Positions 1 to 11,580 are shown, counted from the stretch's first letter. The stretch is 64,000 bases of DNA from Dromaius novaehollandiae (GCF_036370855.1 NC_088102.1:72239601-72303600); one strand, 5' to 3'. Notes: a model not told the origin generated them from the sequence alone. Made by a program: numbers and translations.

Positions 1-510
1 CTGGGCAGCGCCTCCATCTGCCCACAGGCCACTGTGAGGGGCCCAGTCCCTCCTGCCAATGTGCCATGGAGCCTGGGGCTGGGCTTGACTTGGTGCCACC
101 CTGGAGCTTTCTAGCCCAGAGCCAGCCCCAGTGCCTGCCCCATGTGGAGGGCTGCAGTGCGGAGGGACCTGGTGCCAGAGGTCAGCCCCACAGCAGCAAG
201 GAGGCTGCAGCAGATGCTGCCCGCAGCACAGGACAGTCCCTGTCAAGGAAGGGCTCTTGTCATGCTCCCTGGCACAGTGTGACACACCCAGACCCATGCG
301 GGATCAGGCATAGGAAGGGCCCACACACCCTGCACCCACTGCAGCACCCAGGTGGGGAGCTCTGCTCAGATCATCATCAGGCTCCCCACGGGGACAGCCA
401 GGCAGGCACCCACCCACTGGTGGGGAGCGCATGATGCCAGAAGTGGAGCCGAGACGCATATATGGGCATGCACGGGGATGGAGAAGGTTATTGGAGGCTG
501 GGGCTCCGTC

Positions 511-606
511 AGATGGGAGATAACCCTCCTGATAACGTCTCAAAAGGTGCCTAATGCCGTTGATTGGCTCCCCTGGCAGCGGGGCCTGCACCTCTGCCTA
601 TATATT
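511..606 (+). promoter_or_regulatory. Promoter of SRCR gene 1
   Basis: The block 5' of the gene is highly conserved in all five units. It contains AGATAA at 518-523 and TGATAA at 530-535 (two GATA-factor-like sites 12 bp apart), ATTGG at 563-567 (an inverted CCAAT box) and TATATATT at 599-606. The TATA-like box lies 84 bp before the start codon at 690, leaving room for a 5'UTR of about 55-65 nt. The factor assignments are inferred from motif only. Confidence 0.6.
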
Positions 607-689
607 GCCCCCCCCACCACAGCAGTCTCTGGTGGCCCAGGAGGAGAGCGGGTGCTGGGGGCTGCACTGTGGGGCAGGAGGTGTTTGGG

Positions 690-3600
690 ATGGCCACCAT
701 CAGCCAGCTCCTTGCCAGCGCACTGGGGCTGCTGCTGTGCGTGCAGCTCTGCAGGGGTGAGTGCCTGTGGGCTCCCCGGGGCTGGAGCTGCCTGCCCTCA
801 TGCCGAGAGTGGGAGGCAGCCCTGGGGTTGGGGAGGCCACCGTGGGGCTGGGGTGGCCACCATGGGTCTGTGCGTGACCTGCTGGGAGGGCTTCCTAGGG
901 ACACCAGCGGAGACACCCCACCCAGGCAGCCCTCGGGGACTCGCAGTGCCTGCGCTGCGCTGGGGACAGGGCTTATGCCAGTGGGGCCAAACACTGAGCA
1001 CATGTGGCAGGACATGTGCTCTGCTGTGTTCACCTTGCATCGGGTGCTGGACATTCAGGAGAATGTCCTGCAGTGCGCCGAGGCTTTCCCCCCCAACAGC
1101 CATACATCGGGACCCAAAAGCCAGGCCCGCAGTGGGGAGTGGAGGCCATCAGGGCAGGGAACAGCTGTGGGACAGAGTCCCCCAGCCAGCCTGGTAGGGC
1201 AGGCTGTGCCAGGTGCCCGTGGCACCATGCTGGGACTCCATGTCCTCCTTTGTGGTCCCACATGGGCACCCACAGGCACCGGGGAGCTGCGACTGGTTAA
1301 CGGAGGCAGCCGCTGCGCCGGTCGGGTGGAGATGAAGCACGAGGGCCAGTGGGGCACCGTGTGCAGCTATGACTTCCTCTGGGATGTCCGTGGGGCCTCC
1401 GTGGTCTGCAGGCAGCTGGGATGCGGCACCGTGGCCAGGGCCTCCCCGTACACCCCATTTGGGGCTGGGACTGGCCGGATTTGGCTGCAACCCTTCTTAT
1501 GCCGTGGCACTGAGACAGCGCTCCACAACTGCCCCCACTTCGGCTGGGGCCAGCACTACTGTGGCCATGACACAGATGTTGGGGTGACGTGCTCAGGTGA
1601 GGGTTTGGGTGACCGTACTGTGGTGCAGCCCCTTGGCTGCTCACGGTTGGGAGCTGGCATGGCCATTACCAGGGACTTCCCAATGGGGACTGCCTGGGCA
1701 CAGATGGGGTGCAGGAGTGGGCTGCAGTGCACCACACTCATGCCCTGAGGGCACCTCTAATGCAGACGCCGTGGAGCTGAGGCTGGTGAATGGAGGTGGT
1801 CCCTGTGCAGGCAGAGTGGAGGTGAAGCTGCGGGGCCAGTGGGGGACGGTGGCAGACAACAGCTGGGAAATGGAGGACGCCGAGGTGGTGTGTCAGCAGC
1901 TGGGCTGTGGCTCGGCCAAAAGCGCACACGGCTCAACTCGCTTTGGGAAAGGGTCTGGACCAATCCATCTGGTTCGAGTTGACTGTCACGGGGATGAATC
2001 TGCCCTCTGGGAATGCACTGTCCAGGGGTGGGGGCCATACACTGGCCCCCATGACTGGGATGTTGGCGTGGTCTGCCAAGGTAAGAGCTGTGGTGGTCAC
2101 GGCCCAGGCTTTCTCGCAATTGGGGCCGTCTGTGCCAGCACCATGGCTCTGGTGGCAGCCCCTCCACAACCCCCCAGCGTGTCCCAGGGACCCCCAAGAG
2201 ATCCCAGACTCTCTCCTCCGGCAGGGTTTGTGCGGCTGGTTGGCGGAGACAGTGCCTGCTTGGGCCGCGTGGAGGTCAGGCAGGGCCGAGCCTGGGCCAC
2301 CCTCTGTGAAGCCCACATGGACCTCAACACCGCCCATGTCATCTGCAAGGAGCTGGGCTGTGGAGCAGCTCTGGCCATCACTGGGGCGGCACGCTTTGGG
2401 GCAGGAGCTGGGCCCATCTGGGATGGGGGCTTTGAGTGTGCAGGCAACGAATCCCTCCTGTCTGCTTGCACCCGCAGGCTGCCCCATGGCCAGGGCTGCA
2501 CCCACACCAGTGACGCTGCCATCATCTGCTCCCGTAAGAGAGCAGGGCACGGGACAGAGGCTGCAGCGGGAGGCGGGGGAGACGGGCAGCAGGGACAGGG
2601 GTGCCCAGGGCAGGGACGGGGCAGGGAGGCTGCGGGCTGGCTTGTGGCAGTCCCTAGGGGCACGAGAAGGCAGCGGGGTGTGGGAGGCAGAGGGCTGCCA
2701 TGCCTGCATGCCCCCACCATTGCAGAGCAGGGGACATGAGCCTTCATCTCCAGCGTCTTTTCTCCCTCCCAGCCTACACAGGCTTCAGGCTGGTGAATGG
2801 CAGCACAGAGTGCACAGGGCGGGTGGAGCTGGAGGCACGCGGCACCTGGGGCTCCCTCTGCGACGCCGGCTGGGACATGCCCGACGCCCAGGTGCTCTGC
2901 CACCACCTCGGCTGCGGCTTTGCAGCCTCTGTGCCTCGCAGAGGGTATTTTGGGACAGGGAGCGGCCCACTGTGGCAGGACACATTTCACTGCAGCGGGA
3001 CTGAGTCCCACCTGGGAGAGTGCCCTGCCACGGCGCTGGGGACCCCCGCCTGCTCACTGGGCCACGCTGCTGCAGTCAATTGCTCAGGTGCGTGCGGGGC
3101 AGGTGGCGTCAGACAGGAGGGCCTGCTGTGGGGAGGGGACCCAGCACCCCAAATGGAGGGGTGCCCCTCCTTCTCACTGCCACCAGGAGCTGTGGGGCAC
3201 AGGGCCCATCTGGGGAAGCAGGGCCATGTCAGGGCAGGAGGAGGGCTGAGCCCACACACAGGGTAGCAGGCACATGGGCAGGAGGAGGGCAGTGGGGCCG
3301 TGCTGTCCCCCGGCAAGCCGTGGGGCTTCTTGGCACCCCACGGTCCCCACAGCGTCTCAGGACATCTCCCCTCTGTGTGGGGCCAGGTGGAACTGAACCC
3401 CTGCGGCTGGTGGATGGGGAGAGCCGCTGTGACGGGCGCCTGGAGGTGGCCCTGGGTGGGGCCTGGGGCCGAGTCCAGCAGTGGGACGACAGCGGTGCCA
3501 GCGTGGTGTGCCGGCAGCTCCGGTGCGGCACGGTGCAGAAGGCCTACGCCGCCCCAGTGCTGCAGCCAGGCTCGAGTCCCCTGGGGCTGAGCGGGCTCTG

Positions 3601-6600
3601 GTGTGCAGGCACGGAGACCCACCTGGCCCAGTGCAATGCCACGCTGCCCAGCGCCGTGCCATCGGGCCACACTGAGGAGGCGGTGGTTGTGTGCTCAGGT
3701 GAGTGTGCCAGGAAGGGCCCCGGGGCGCCACAGGGGCCTGAGTGGCTGCCCCATCCCGGGCTGTCTCTGGCTGCAGGGAGCCGGCGGGTGCGGCTGGCAA
3801 GCGGCCCTGGGCGCTGTGCTGGGAGAGTGGAGGTCTACGTGCAGGGGGCCTGGATCCATGTCTGTGAGGATGCCTGGGACCTCTGGGATGCCACCGTCGT
3901 CTGCCGCCAGCTGGGCTGCGGCAAGGCCCTGGCAGTGCCCGACTCAGCCCGCTACGGCCGGGGCTCGGGGCCAGTGTGGCTGGGCGCTGGCGGGTGCTCT
4001 GGGGCCGAGGCGACACTCTGGGACTGCCCGGCCCCGGCCCCAGCCCCAGGGCAGCGTGGTTGCAAGCAGGGTGCTGGCGCAGCAGCCGTTTGCTCAGGTC
4101 AGTGGCATCCTCCACCGGGGCCAGAGGTAGCAGGGCTGTGGGACTGGCCGTGGTGCCAGCCCTCCCCACCGGCCTCCCTGACCAGCTCCCCACACCCTGG
4201 GCAGTCCCGGGGAGCGAGATGGTGCCTTTGCCCCACTGCCCCAGCGTGTCCACTGCTTGGGGTGCTTCTCTTGGTGCCCCGGGGAGGTGGGTGGCGTGGT
4301 CGTAAGAGTGGGGGTGTTGCCCAGCCCTGGCTCAGCTGTGCCCCGCCCCGCTCATGCTATCCCCTTGCAGAGCTCACAGTCCTGCGGCTGGCGGGTGGCA
4401 GCAGCTGCACCGGGCGCCTGGAGGTCTTCTACAATGGGACGTGGGGCAGCGTGTGCGCCAATGGCACCAGCCCCGCCACAGCCGCCGTGGTGTGCCAGCA
4501 GCTGGGCTGCGGGGCCACGGGCCGACTGGCATCTGCCCCAGCAACCACACAGGGCTCAGGCCCTGCGTGGCTGGCCTGGGTGCAGTGCGAGCTGGGGACC
4601 GACTCCCTCTGGCACTGCCCCTCGGCACCCTGGCACCTGCAGCCCTGCGACTCCCCTGGGGACACCCACATCACATGTGACGGGGACCCTGGCGGCACCA
4701 GAGTGACTCCCACGCCAGCCAGGGCAACTGGATGCCCAGACGGCACAGCTTGCACAGGTAGCTTTGCCAGCGCAGTGGCCCCAGGGACCCTCCAGCTCGG
4801 GCTGGCGCAGCCCAGTGGAGGGGGAGCAGCTCTGGCAAGGAGACCCCAGCTGCCCGGGCACTGTCACCCCTCGGCTTCATGCAGGGGTTGGCCCTTTGGC
4901 CCAGGGGTGCCCTCCTTGGCCTCCCTGTCCCTCAAGCTGCTCCCCTGCATCCTCCCATGCATCCACAGTGATGCAGGATGGGACAGGGTCCCCAGCCTCC
5001 CTCCAGCTCTGCCGTGTTTTGGTGTCCTCACAGGTGCCCACAGGAGCCCTGCGGGGGGTGCTGGGGCCATGGCAGTGCCCACCATCCTCTGCATCATCCT
5101 GGGGACCCTGCTCTGCCTGGCCCTGGGGGCTCTCGCCATGCAGGCATGGTGTGCCATGGCTCAGCACAGAGGTGGGTCGCACCGGGGTTCTCCGGGGCTG
5201 AATCTACCAGGACGAGGCACCAGGGCAGAGCCAGTCAGGGCTGGGGGCCACTGATGGCTCCCGGGACTGCCTGGCCATGGGGCGGCCCGGCTGCACAGGC
5301 TGGGGACAGGCATGGCGGTGGAGGCCAGGAGGCCAGTGCTGAAAGAGGGCAGGACGCGGCGCAGCACGAGGGCCAGGCAGGGGCACCAGAGCCACTCAGC
5401 AGATGGGGCACAGCAGTGGAGCTGGGCCACAGGGATATCGGGGGCACAGCTGGGGACCCCCACCATCCCATGTGCTGTGCCCATGGCCTGGGGTTATGGC
5501 TGCCCTTGCTTTCCAGGCCCTGGCAGAGCTGGGGACACAATCTCTGAGGCCGTCTATGAGGAGCTCGACTACACCCTGACGCCAGAGTACCAGGAGGTGC
5601 CCAGTGGCTCAGGTGCGTACACCCTGACTCCCGTGGGAAGAGGCCAGCCCAGCCCGGCACCTCTCCCTGGGGAAGGAGGTCTCTGTGCTGAGGCCCCCAC
5701 GCACCCGCTGCAGCAGCTGTGCTGGGAGCCCAGCCATGTGCTGACCACGGGGAGCTGCAGTGCAGGGCCGTATCCTGGCCCCTCACAGTCCCCGCTGTGC
5801 GGTGAGGCTGTCCTGCCCAGGGTGCTGGCTAGGCCGTGGGACTGGGCAGCCTCTCCTAACGCCCCATCCTCCAGGCTCTCCATCGGAGGGCTCAGCTACA
5901 AAGCTGCCGTATTACACCAGTGACAGTGTGGAGGTCAGCAGCCCCGCGACAGCAGCAGGTACGGGGCCGGAGTGCAGGGCCGTGCTGCAACGCGCCCAGA
6001 GGTGCAGCCGTCATGCCACAGCCAGTGCCAGCAGGGGCCTCACATGGTGCCTGTGCAGCATGGCCACGTGGCCCGCGGTTATTTTCTGGGCCAACACTCG
6101 TGGCTGGGGATGAGCCTCTGGGCTGCTGGCTCCATCCGAGAGCTGGCAGCCCCATGCAGCAGGCCTGGCCCCCATGTCGGCACCCGCAGCTCCTTGGCCA
6201 GTGGTGGCTGGCACAACACGTCCCTGCCCTGGCCTTCGTTTCACTGCCCTGTCTGTTGCAGACACCCCTGCCCAGGCATGGCCCCCCGGACGGGTATGAT
6301 GATGCTGCGGCTGTCCTGCACCCAGGAGAGGCCGCTTCTCCAGGGTCAAGCAACGGAGATGTTTCTGAGGTTGCAGTGCTGGAAGGTAAGAGGTGCCGCA
6401 GCCTGCACAGCAGCACTGCCATTCCCAGCACTGTGCCATCCCGCCGGGAGAGGTGGCTCCCCCGTGCTCTACTGCGGCGGTGGGTGGTGCCTGGGCATGG
6501 CGGGGACCACTGGCCTGGACCTGGCAGCCGGGGGATGAAATGCCCCCTAGAGGCACCGGCCATGCTGTCCGCAGCGGGGAGCCGGCCCTCGCTGAGCCAC

Positions 6601-6699
6601 CCGGAGCTGCCAGGAGCCACGACAGATGCACCAGCTTCAGCGCCCCAAGACATGGGCTACGACGATGTTGGTGTCAGTGGCCCCAGGACATCACCGTGA
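690..6699 (+). CDS. SRCR gene 1: WC1/CD163-like receptor with truncated tail
   Basis: Exons: 690-756, 1276-1596, 1766-2080, 2225-2533, 2773-3087, 3387-3698, 3777-4097, 4371-4757, 5034-5171, 5517-5612, 5875-5958, 6262-6385, 6575-6699. All introns are GT-AG and phase 1. Exon 1 encodes a signal peptide ending LCVQLCRG. Exons 2-8 encode seven SRCR domains, exon 9 the membrane helix (PTILCIILGTLLCLALGALA) and exons 10-13 the cytoplasmic tail with VYEELDY. SRCR5 lacks two codons present in the other copies. Exon 12 is 5 nt shorter than in genes 3-5, so the frame meets a stop at 6297-6299 and the protein would be about 900 aa. It loses the YDDA and YDDV motifs that remain encoded out of frame. Skipping exon 12 would restore the exon 13 frame. 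The family role, by analogy with WC1, is a lymphocyte co-receptor or pattern receptor. Confidence 0.85.
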
Positions 6700-6929
6700 G
6701 CATGGCGGGGCCGGGCTGTGGCAGTCCCTGAGGACACACACGGTGCCATGGGGATCTGCCCCCATGAGCCACAGGCCAGCCACAGCAGGTATCGTCTGTC
6801 TCACTAACGGCCCACTCGGGCTGGCCAGGGACTATGGGCACCATGGAGATGTGTCTCCATCATCCCCCCCACGCAGCCCTCCAGGCGCTGCCTGAGTTTG
6901 TGCTTCCACTGTCCATTTCTCTCTCTTCT

Positions 6930-6944
6930 ATTAAAAAAAATAAA
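6930..6944 (+). terminator. Polyadenylation signal of gene 1
   Basis: ATTAAA at 6930-6935 is followed by AATAAA at 6939-6944 in an A-rich run, about 240 nt after the exon 13 stop codon. The block is conserved in the paralogues. Confidence 0.65.
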
Positions 6945-7534
6945 AAAATGTTTGGAGCCTCGGCCCCAAGGTGAGGCCTTTGGGCACATTGCTATATCCC
7001 GGGGGTGGCTGGGGCGGACAAGGAGCATGTCCTGCTCAGAGTGAGCTCTGTTGCATGGAGCCAGTAACTCTCCTGCCGGCCTCACACGGCTCCAGTTAAT
7101 CGCTGTTGCTGCTACGGGTCTTTCGCCCGCACTGTCCTAAGCCGAGACGCCTCCCTACATGGCACCCTGGCTGCTGTTGCCCTCACCCGCCCCAGAGCAG
7201 CGCTGCACCAGGTCGACATTTGCCATTGCTGGTGGTGCACACTGCCCATGGCAGGGACTGCCATGGAGCGAGCGCTGCTCTATAGAAAGAGCCAAGCATG
7301 GGCAGCGCCGCCCGATGCAGCAGTGGTGGAGCAGCTGGCAGGCTTCCTCTCCTCGCTGGAGGTTTCCCTTGCTGTAAGGCAGGCCTGCAGCCCAAACACA
7401 AGGGCAGGACAACAGTGTGACAAGTGGAGATGTCTTGGAGGGAGGCTATGGTCTGCCTTCCTGCCTGCCACCTAGTAAAAGCCCCCATCTGGGAGAGCAG
7501 GGCAGATGCTTTGTCTCCTTGATTGGAGGCATCA
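6945..7534. other. Spacer A, first part: no gene seen
   Basis: Sequence after the polyadenylation signal, conserved in units 1, 2, 4 and 5. The part near 7,435-7,530 has a diverged relative elsewhere in the spacers (see findings). I see no supported gene. Confidence 0.6.
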
Positions 7535-8960
7535 CTGGGCACCAGTGAAAAGAGTCTGGCCCCATCCTCTTCACAAACTCCCTTCACATAGTTATACCCA
7601 TCAATAGAGACCCCCCGACCTCAGGCTTCTCTCCTCCACCATGAACAGGCCCAGCTCTCTCAGCTTTTCCTCGTATGATACATATTCCCATTCCTTCAGC
7701 ATCATAGGAGCCCTTTGCTGCACTTGCTCCAGGAGCTCCGTGTCTCTCTTGTCTTGGGGAGCCCAGAACTGCACATAGCACTCCAGACGTGGCCTCCCCA
7801 GGGCTCAGTAGAGGCACAGGATCACCTCCCTCCACCTGCTGACAACACTCTGCCTAATGCAGCCCAGCATACCCTTGGCCTTCTTGGCCACAAGGGCACA
7901 GTACTGGCTCACGGTCAGCTTGTTGTCCACCAGGCCTCCCAGGTCCTTCTCTGCACGGTTGCTTTCCAGCAGGTCAGCCACCACCCTCTACTGCTGCAGC
8001 GGGTATTCCTCCCCAGGGGCAGGCCTCTGCACTTCACCTGATTCAGCTTCATGAGGTTCCCATCTGCCCACCTCCCCAGACTGTCAAGCTCGCTCGCAAG
8101 GGCAGCACAGCCCCCTGGGCTATCAGCCACTCCTCCTGGTTTTCGATCATCAGCACACTTGCTGTGGGTGCACTCTGTCCCCTCATCCACGTCACTGAGG
8201 AAGAAGATGAACAGTACTGCACCCAGCATGGACCCCTGGCAGACACTGCCAGCTACAGTCCTCCAACGAGACTTTGTGCTGCTCATCACAACCCTCTGAG
8301 CTCTGCCAGACAGCCAGTTTTCAAGCCACCTCACTGTCTGCCCATCTAACCCACACTTCCTCAGCTTGCCTGTGAGGATGTGATGGGAGACAGCGTCCAA
8401 AGCCTTGCTCAAGTGAAGGGAGACAACTTGCCCTGCTCTCCCCTCATCTACCCAGCCAGGCGTCCCATCCTAGAAGGCTCTCACGTTGGTTAAGCATGAT
8501 TTCCCCCTTTGGGAATCCACACTTGCTACTCTGGATCTGGAAAAGTCAGCCTCTCTTGAGGCTTTCTCCCTGCTCTCCAGGGCCTGGGATATGCGGAGGG
8601 CCCGTCTTTGCAGGAAAGACTGCAGCAAAGCAGCATTTAGGATCTCTGCCTTTCCAACATGCTTTGTCACCAGGGCCCTTTCCCCGGTCAGCAGTGAGCC
8701 CACAACTTCCCTTCTCCTCCTTTGGTTATTGATGGATTTAAAGAAGCCCTGCTTGCTTCACATCCCTCAACACATTAAACTCCAAAGGGGCCGGGGTCTC
8801 GGCCTGGACCTTTTGAGCCACATCCTTCCTACTCGGACAACATCCCTCTATTCCTCCCACGTTTCCTGAGGCTGGCTCCACACAAGCCCTGCCTCAGCTT
8901 TTGGCAGTTCTCCTTAACCACGGTGTCAAACAGATGTCCCCTGGCATTGTAGTACTCTAA
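7535..8960 (-). mobile_element. CR1 LINE fragment, spacer A
   Basis: The minus strand encodes degenerate CR1 ORF2. From high to low coordinates it has the linker before the polymerase (KAEILNAALLQSFLQRRALR), a jump near 8,530, then reverse transcriptase (DTVSHHILTGKLRKCGLDG, GSMLGAVLFIFFLSDVDEGT, KCADD) and the C-terminal part (CEEDGARLFSLVPSD). The catalytic YADD-like site reads CADD, the N-terminal half of the polymerase is missing and the frame is broken. It is an old, dead, 5'-truncated insertion shared by all units. Confidence 0.85.
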
Positions 8961-9037
8961 GAGTAGTTCAGGAAACCACAAGTGTAAGCCAGACACATGC
9001 AGCCTCAGGCAACAAGCAAGCTAACGCTGCTGTTACT

Positions 9038-9275
9038 GTGGCACGGCTGTTTCAACCTCATGAAGAAGGACAAGCGCCACACACCACTGTGCTGCTGGGA
9101 GCTGCAGGGATGGGAAAGACAATGACAAGGAGGAAGATCACTGTGGAGTGGGCAGGAGCAGTATAAAGATACACAGTTTGACTATGTTTTCTACCTCAAC
9201 TGGAAAGAAATCAGCCCCACTACAGCAGGGAGTGCAGCACACTTGATTTCCAAGCTCTGTCATTGCCCCTACTTG
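9038..9275 (+). pseudogene. NLRP-type NACHT domain fragment, spacer A
   Basis: The translated sequence shows ARLFQPHEEGQAPHTTVLLG, then the Walker A loop GAAGMGKT and, after a frame change, FDYVFYLNWKEI. This order is typical of the start of the NACHT ATPase domain of NLRP proteins, which sense danger signals inside cells. It stops after about 75 residues, with no Walker B. The frame is broken between the two motifs by a small local rearrangement (near 9,161-9,171). It is a non-functional host-gene fossil lying directly next to the first CR1 fragment. Confidence 0.75.
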
Positions 9276-10974
9276 GACTCTTCCATCTGGGCTGGACCAG
9301 AAGTGCCTCTGCCTGGAGCCTGCACTTGCACTCGCTCCTCTGGCCTTCACGGTCTGGGTGGTATTTTTTGACAGGCACAGCCCACATGGAGCCATGAGCC
9401 ACCTGGGCCCTGCATGGCCAATGCCTTTTGCTCAGACAGCAAGCAGGTCCTGCGGTGTCCTAGTGGGATGCAAGTACGGAGTTGCACTCTCTGGACTTGT
9501 GCACCCCCGAGCTTAAGAGAAACCTGAAACGAGAGCTCAAGGCCCCTGTGACCTTCTGCCCAAACAAGAGCTGGCACAGAGCCTGGCTTTGATCAGAGTG
9601 GTTCAGGTGGGCCCTGTGGGACTCCTGCCACGTGCTTAACCCTGGCTCCCGTTCCCTGATTCAGAGCTGGAAAGCACTGAAACACAGATATGGTTCACCT
9701 GAGCAGACACTGAGACAGGACAACCAAAGTCTCCCCCTGTCACCTGCACTGCCCTGGGTGCACCATGGCTGCTTGGAGGCCAGTGTGGCAAACCCCGTGA
9801 GCTGTGAGGCTTTGGATACCTTCTGCCTCTTTTCCCCAGAAGCACCAGGGCAGTGAAAGCCATGGGCAGGGAGTGGGCATGGCAGCAGGGCTGTGGCCGT
9901 GCAGGCCCCCTGAGGTCAGATGCTGTGGGGCCGGGACAGTGTGTTGCCATCGAGGTGGACCATGCCGTGTGGTCTCAGGCAGCAGTGAATACCTAGGGTC
10001 ATTTTAGCAGTTCCTCTCCTTTTCCAGCTTGATTGAAAGATTGAACACATTGGGATTAAAGGAAGAAACGCAGCAGCAGTTGGCTGCACTCGAGGGAAGA
10101 AGGGAATTTTGCTGCTGTCATACCGGTGGGGGAGGATGGTGTCGTTATGGATGGGGGTGCTTTGAATCTCCACGCTCAGGCACACTAGATGCCTGTTGTG
10201 CTGCAGCTGGGGAAAAATGTCCCCACGTGGCAGCGGGGCTGTCTGGGCAGGGAAGGATTCCCACCAGCTGTGAAGCAACTGTGAGCAGGTGCTGGCCACC
10301 TTCGTTCCTGCCCTGGCAGAGGGCTCCCGGATGTCGGATGGAGGGTGCATTCCGAGGCGGAGCGAGGTGCTGGGAATTCCCCTGCCCTTGGGTGAGGGCT
10401 GCTGCCACAACTTAGAGGAGGCCCGAGAGACCTGCAAGGCATTGCTGGGCTGAACTGCTTTGCTGGTACAGCCAGCCACGAGCACAGGTCCCCTTGACCC
10501 CCCCAGTCCACCTAGCTACCTACTGCAGATGCTGAAGCAGCCACCCTTCCAGGCATTGTGTGGGAGGGAAACAAGGGGGCAGGGCTGGGGCCGTGCCTGA
10601 TTCACTGGACCTGAAAAGGACAGAGACCAGAAGTGCATCCTCCTATGTCCCCAGTGACTGCAGGGGGAGAAACAAGCCATACAGGGCGGGGATTGCAAGT
10701 GCAGGCTGGACTGAACCATCCCGGGCGCTGTCTCCCTCTGCCCTCCCAGTTCTGCACCAGCACCTGCACTAGCAGGGAGCAGGGCCTGATAGCTCAGCAG
10801 TGGCAGTGCCACCTCAGGCCAATGCCGCACAGGGTAAAGAAGCCCTTTGTGTCAGGAAGGCCTTGAAGTGGCCAGAGCTTTCCAGATCCTTTTGCCTTGG
10901 GCTGAGGATTAAATGCATCTGCACAGGGCCGACAGCGTGGCACGACTGACTCTGCCCTCCACCCTGCCTTGTGT
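9276..10974. other. Spacer A, middle part: no gene seen
   Basis: Short open frames in several phases do not match a family I know, and they change or break between units. Nearly identical to 35,801-37,498. No RNA gene is recognised. Confidence 0.6.
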
Positions 10975-11580
10975 TCACGGAAGCACAGAAGCACACAACG
11001 GCAGAGGTTGGAAGGGACCTCTGGAGATCATCGAGGCCAATGCCCCTGTCCATGAGGGTCATCTAAAGCCCATCACCCAGGACCCTATCCAGACGCCTCT
11101 GCAATGCCTCCAAAGATGGAGACTCCACAACCTCCCCAGGAAACCTGTTCCCGGGCTCCGTCACCCTCACAGGAAAGAAGCTTATCCTGCTGGGCAGACG
11201 GAACTTCCTGGGTTTCAGGTTGTGCCCGTTGCCTCTTGTCCTATTGCTGGGCACCACTGAAAAGCTCTTGACACCCTCCCTTCAGATATTTATGCCCACT
11301 GATAAAGATTCCCCCACAGCCTTCCCTTCTCCACCATGAACAGGCCCAGTTCTCTCAGCCTTTCCGCGTGTGACAGATGCTCCCATCTCTTAAGCATCGT
11401 AGGAGCCAAATGGGCCTTGACATTCCGAGCCCCATCCTTGCCTGCTTGGACAACATCCCTCCATTTCTCCCACATTTCCTGAGGCTGGCTCCACACCAGC
11501 CCTTCCTCAGCTTTTGGCAGTTCTCCTTAACCATGGTGTCAAACAGGTGTCGCATAGCATTGGTGTGCTGTTAGAGTAGC
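10975..11580 (-). mobile_element. Internally deleted CR1 LINE fragment, spacer A
   Basis: The minus strand joins the linker part (MWSQPQEMWEKWRDVVQ, KAHLA) directly to the C-terminal part (HAERLRELGLFMVEKG, VPSNRTRGNGHNLKPRKFRL, EVVESPSLEALQRRL). The polymerase core is absent. The plus strand shows the CR1 3' tail complement (GGTTGGAAGGGACCTCTGGA). The same deletion is present in spacers C and D and wherever spacers B and E are readable. Confidence 0.85.

Noticed and set aside
457-463. ATATATG near 457-463 as the core TATA box of gene 1
   Set aside because: It lies about 230 bp before the start codon, upstream of the CCAAT and GATA motifs. The TATATATT at 599-606 is better placed.
3020-5254. 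A long open frame that could be taken as one large exon
   Set aside because: It runs through exons 6-9 of gene 1 because the introns between them happen to be stop-free and divisible by three. Conserved GT-AG borders and the paralogues show separate exons.
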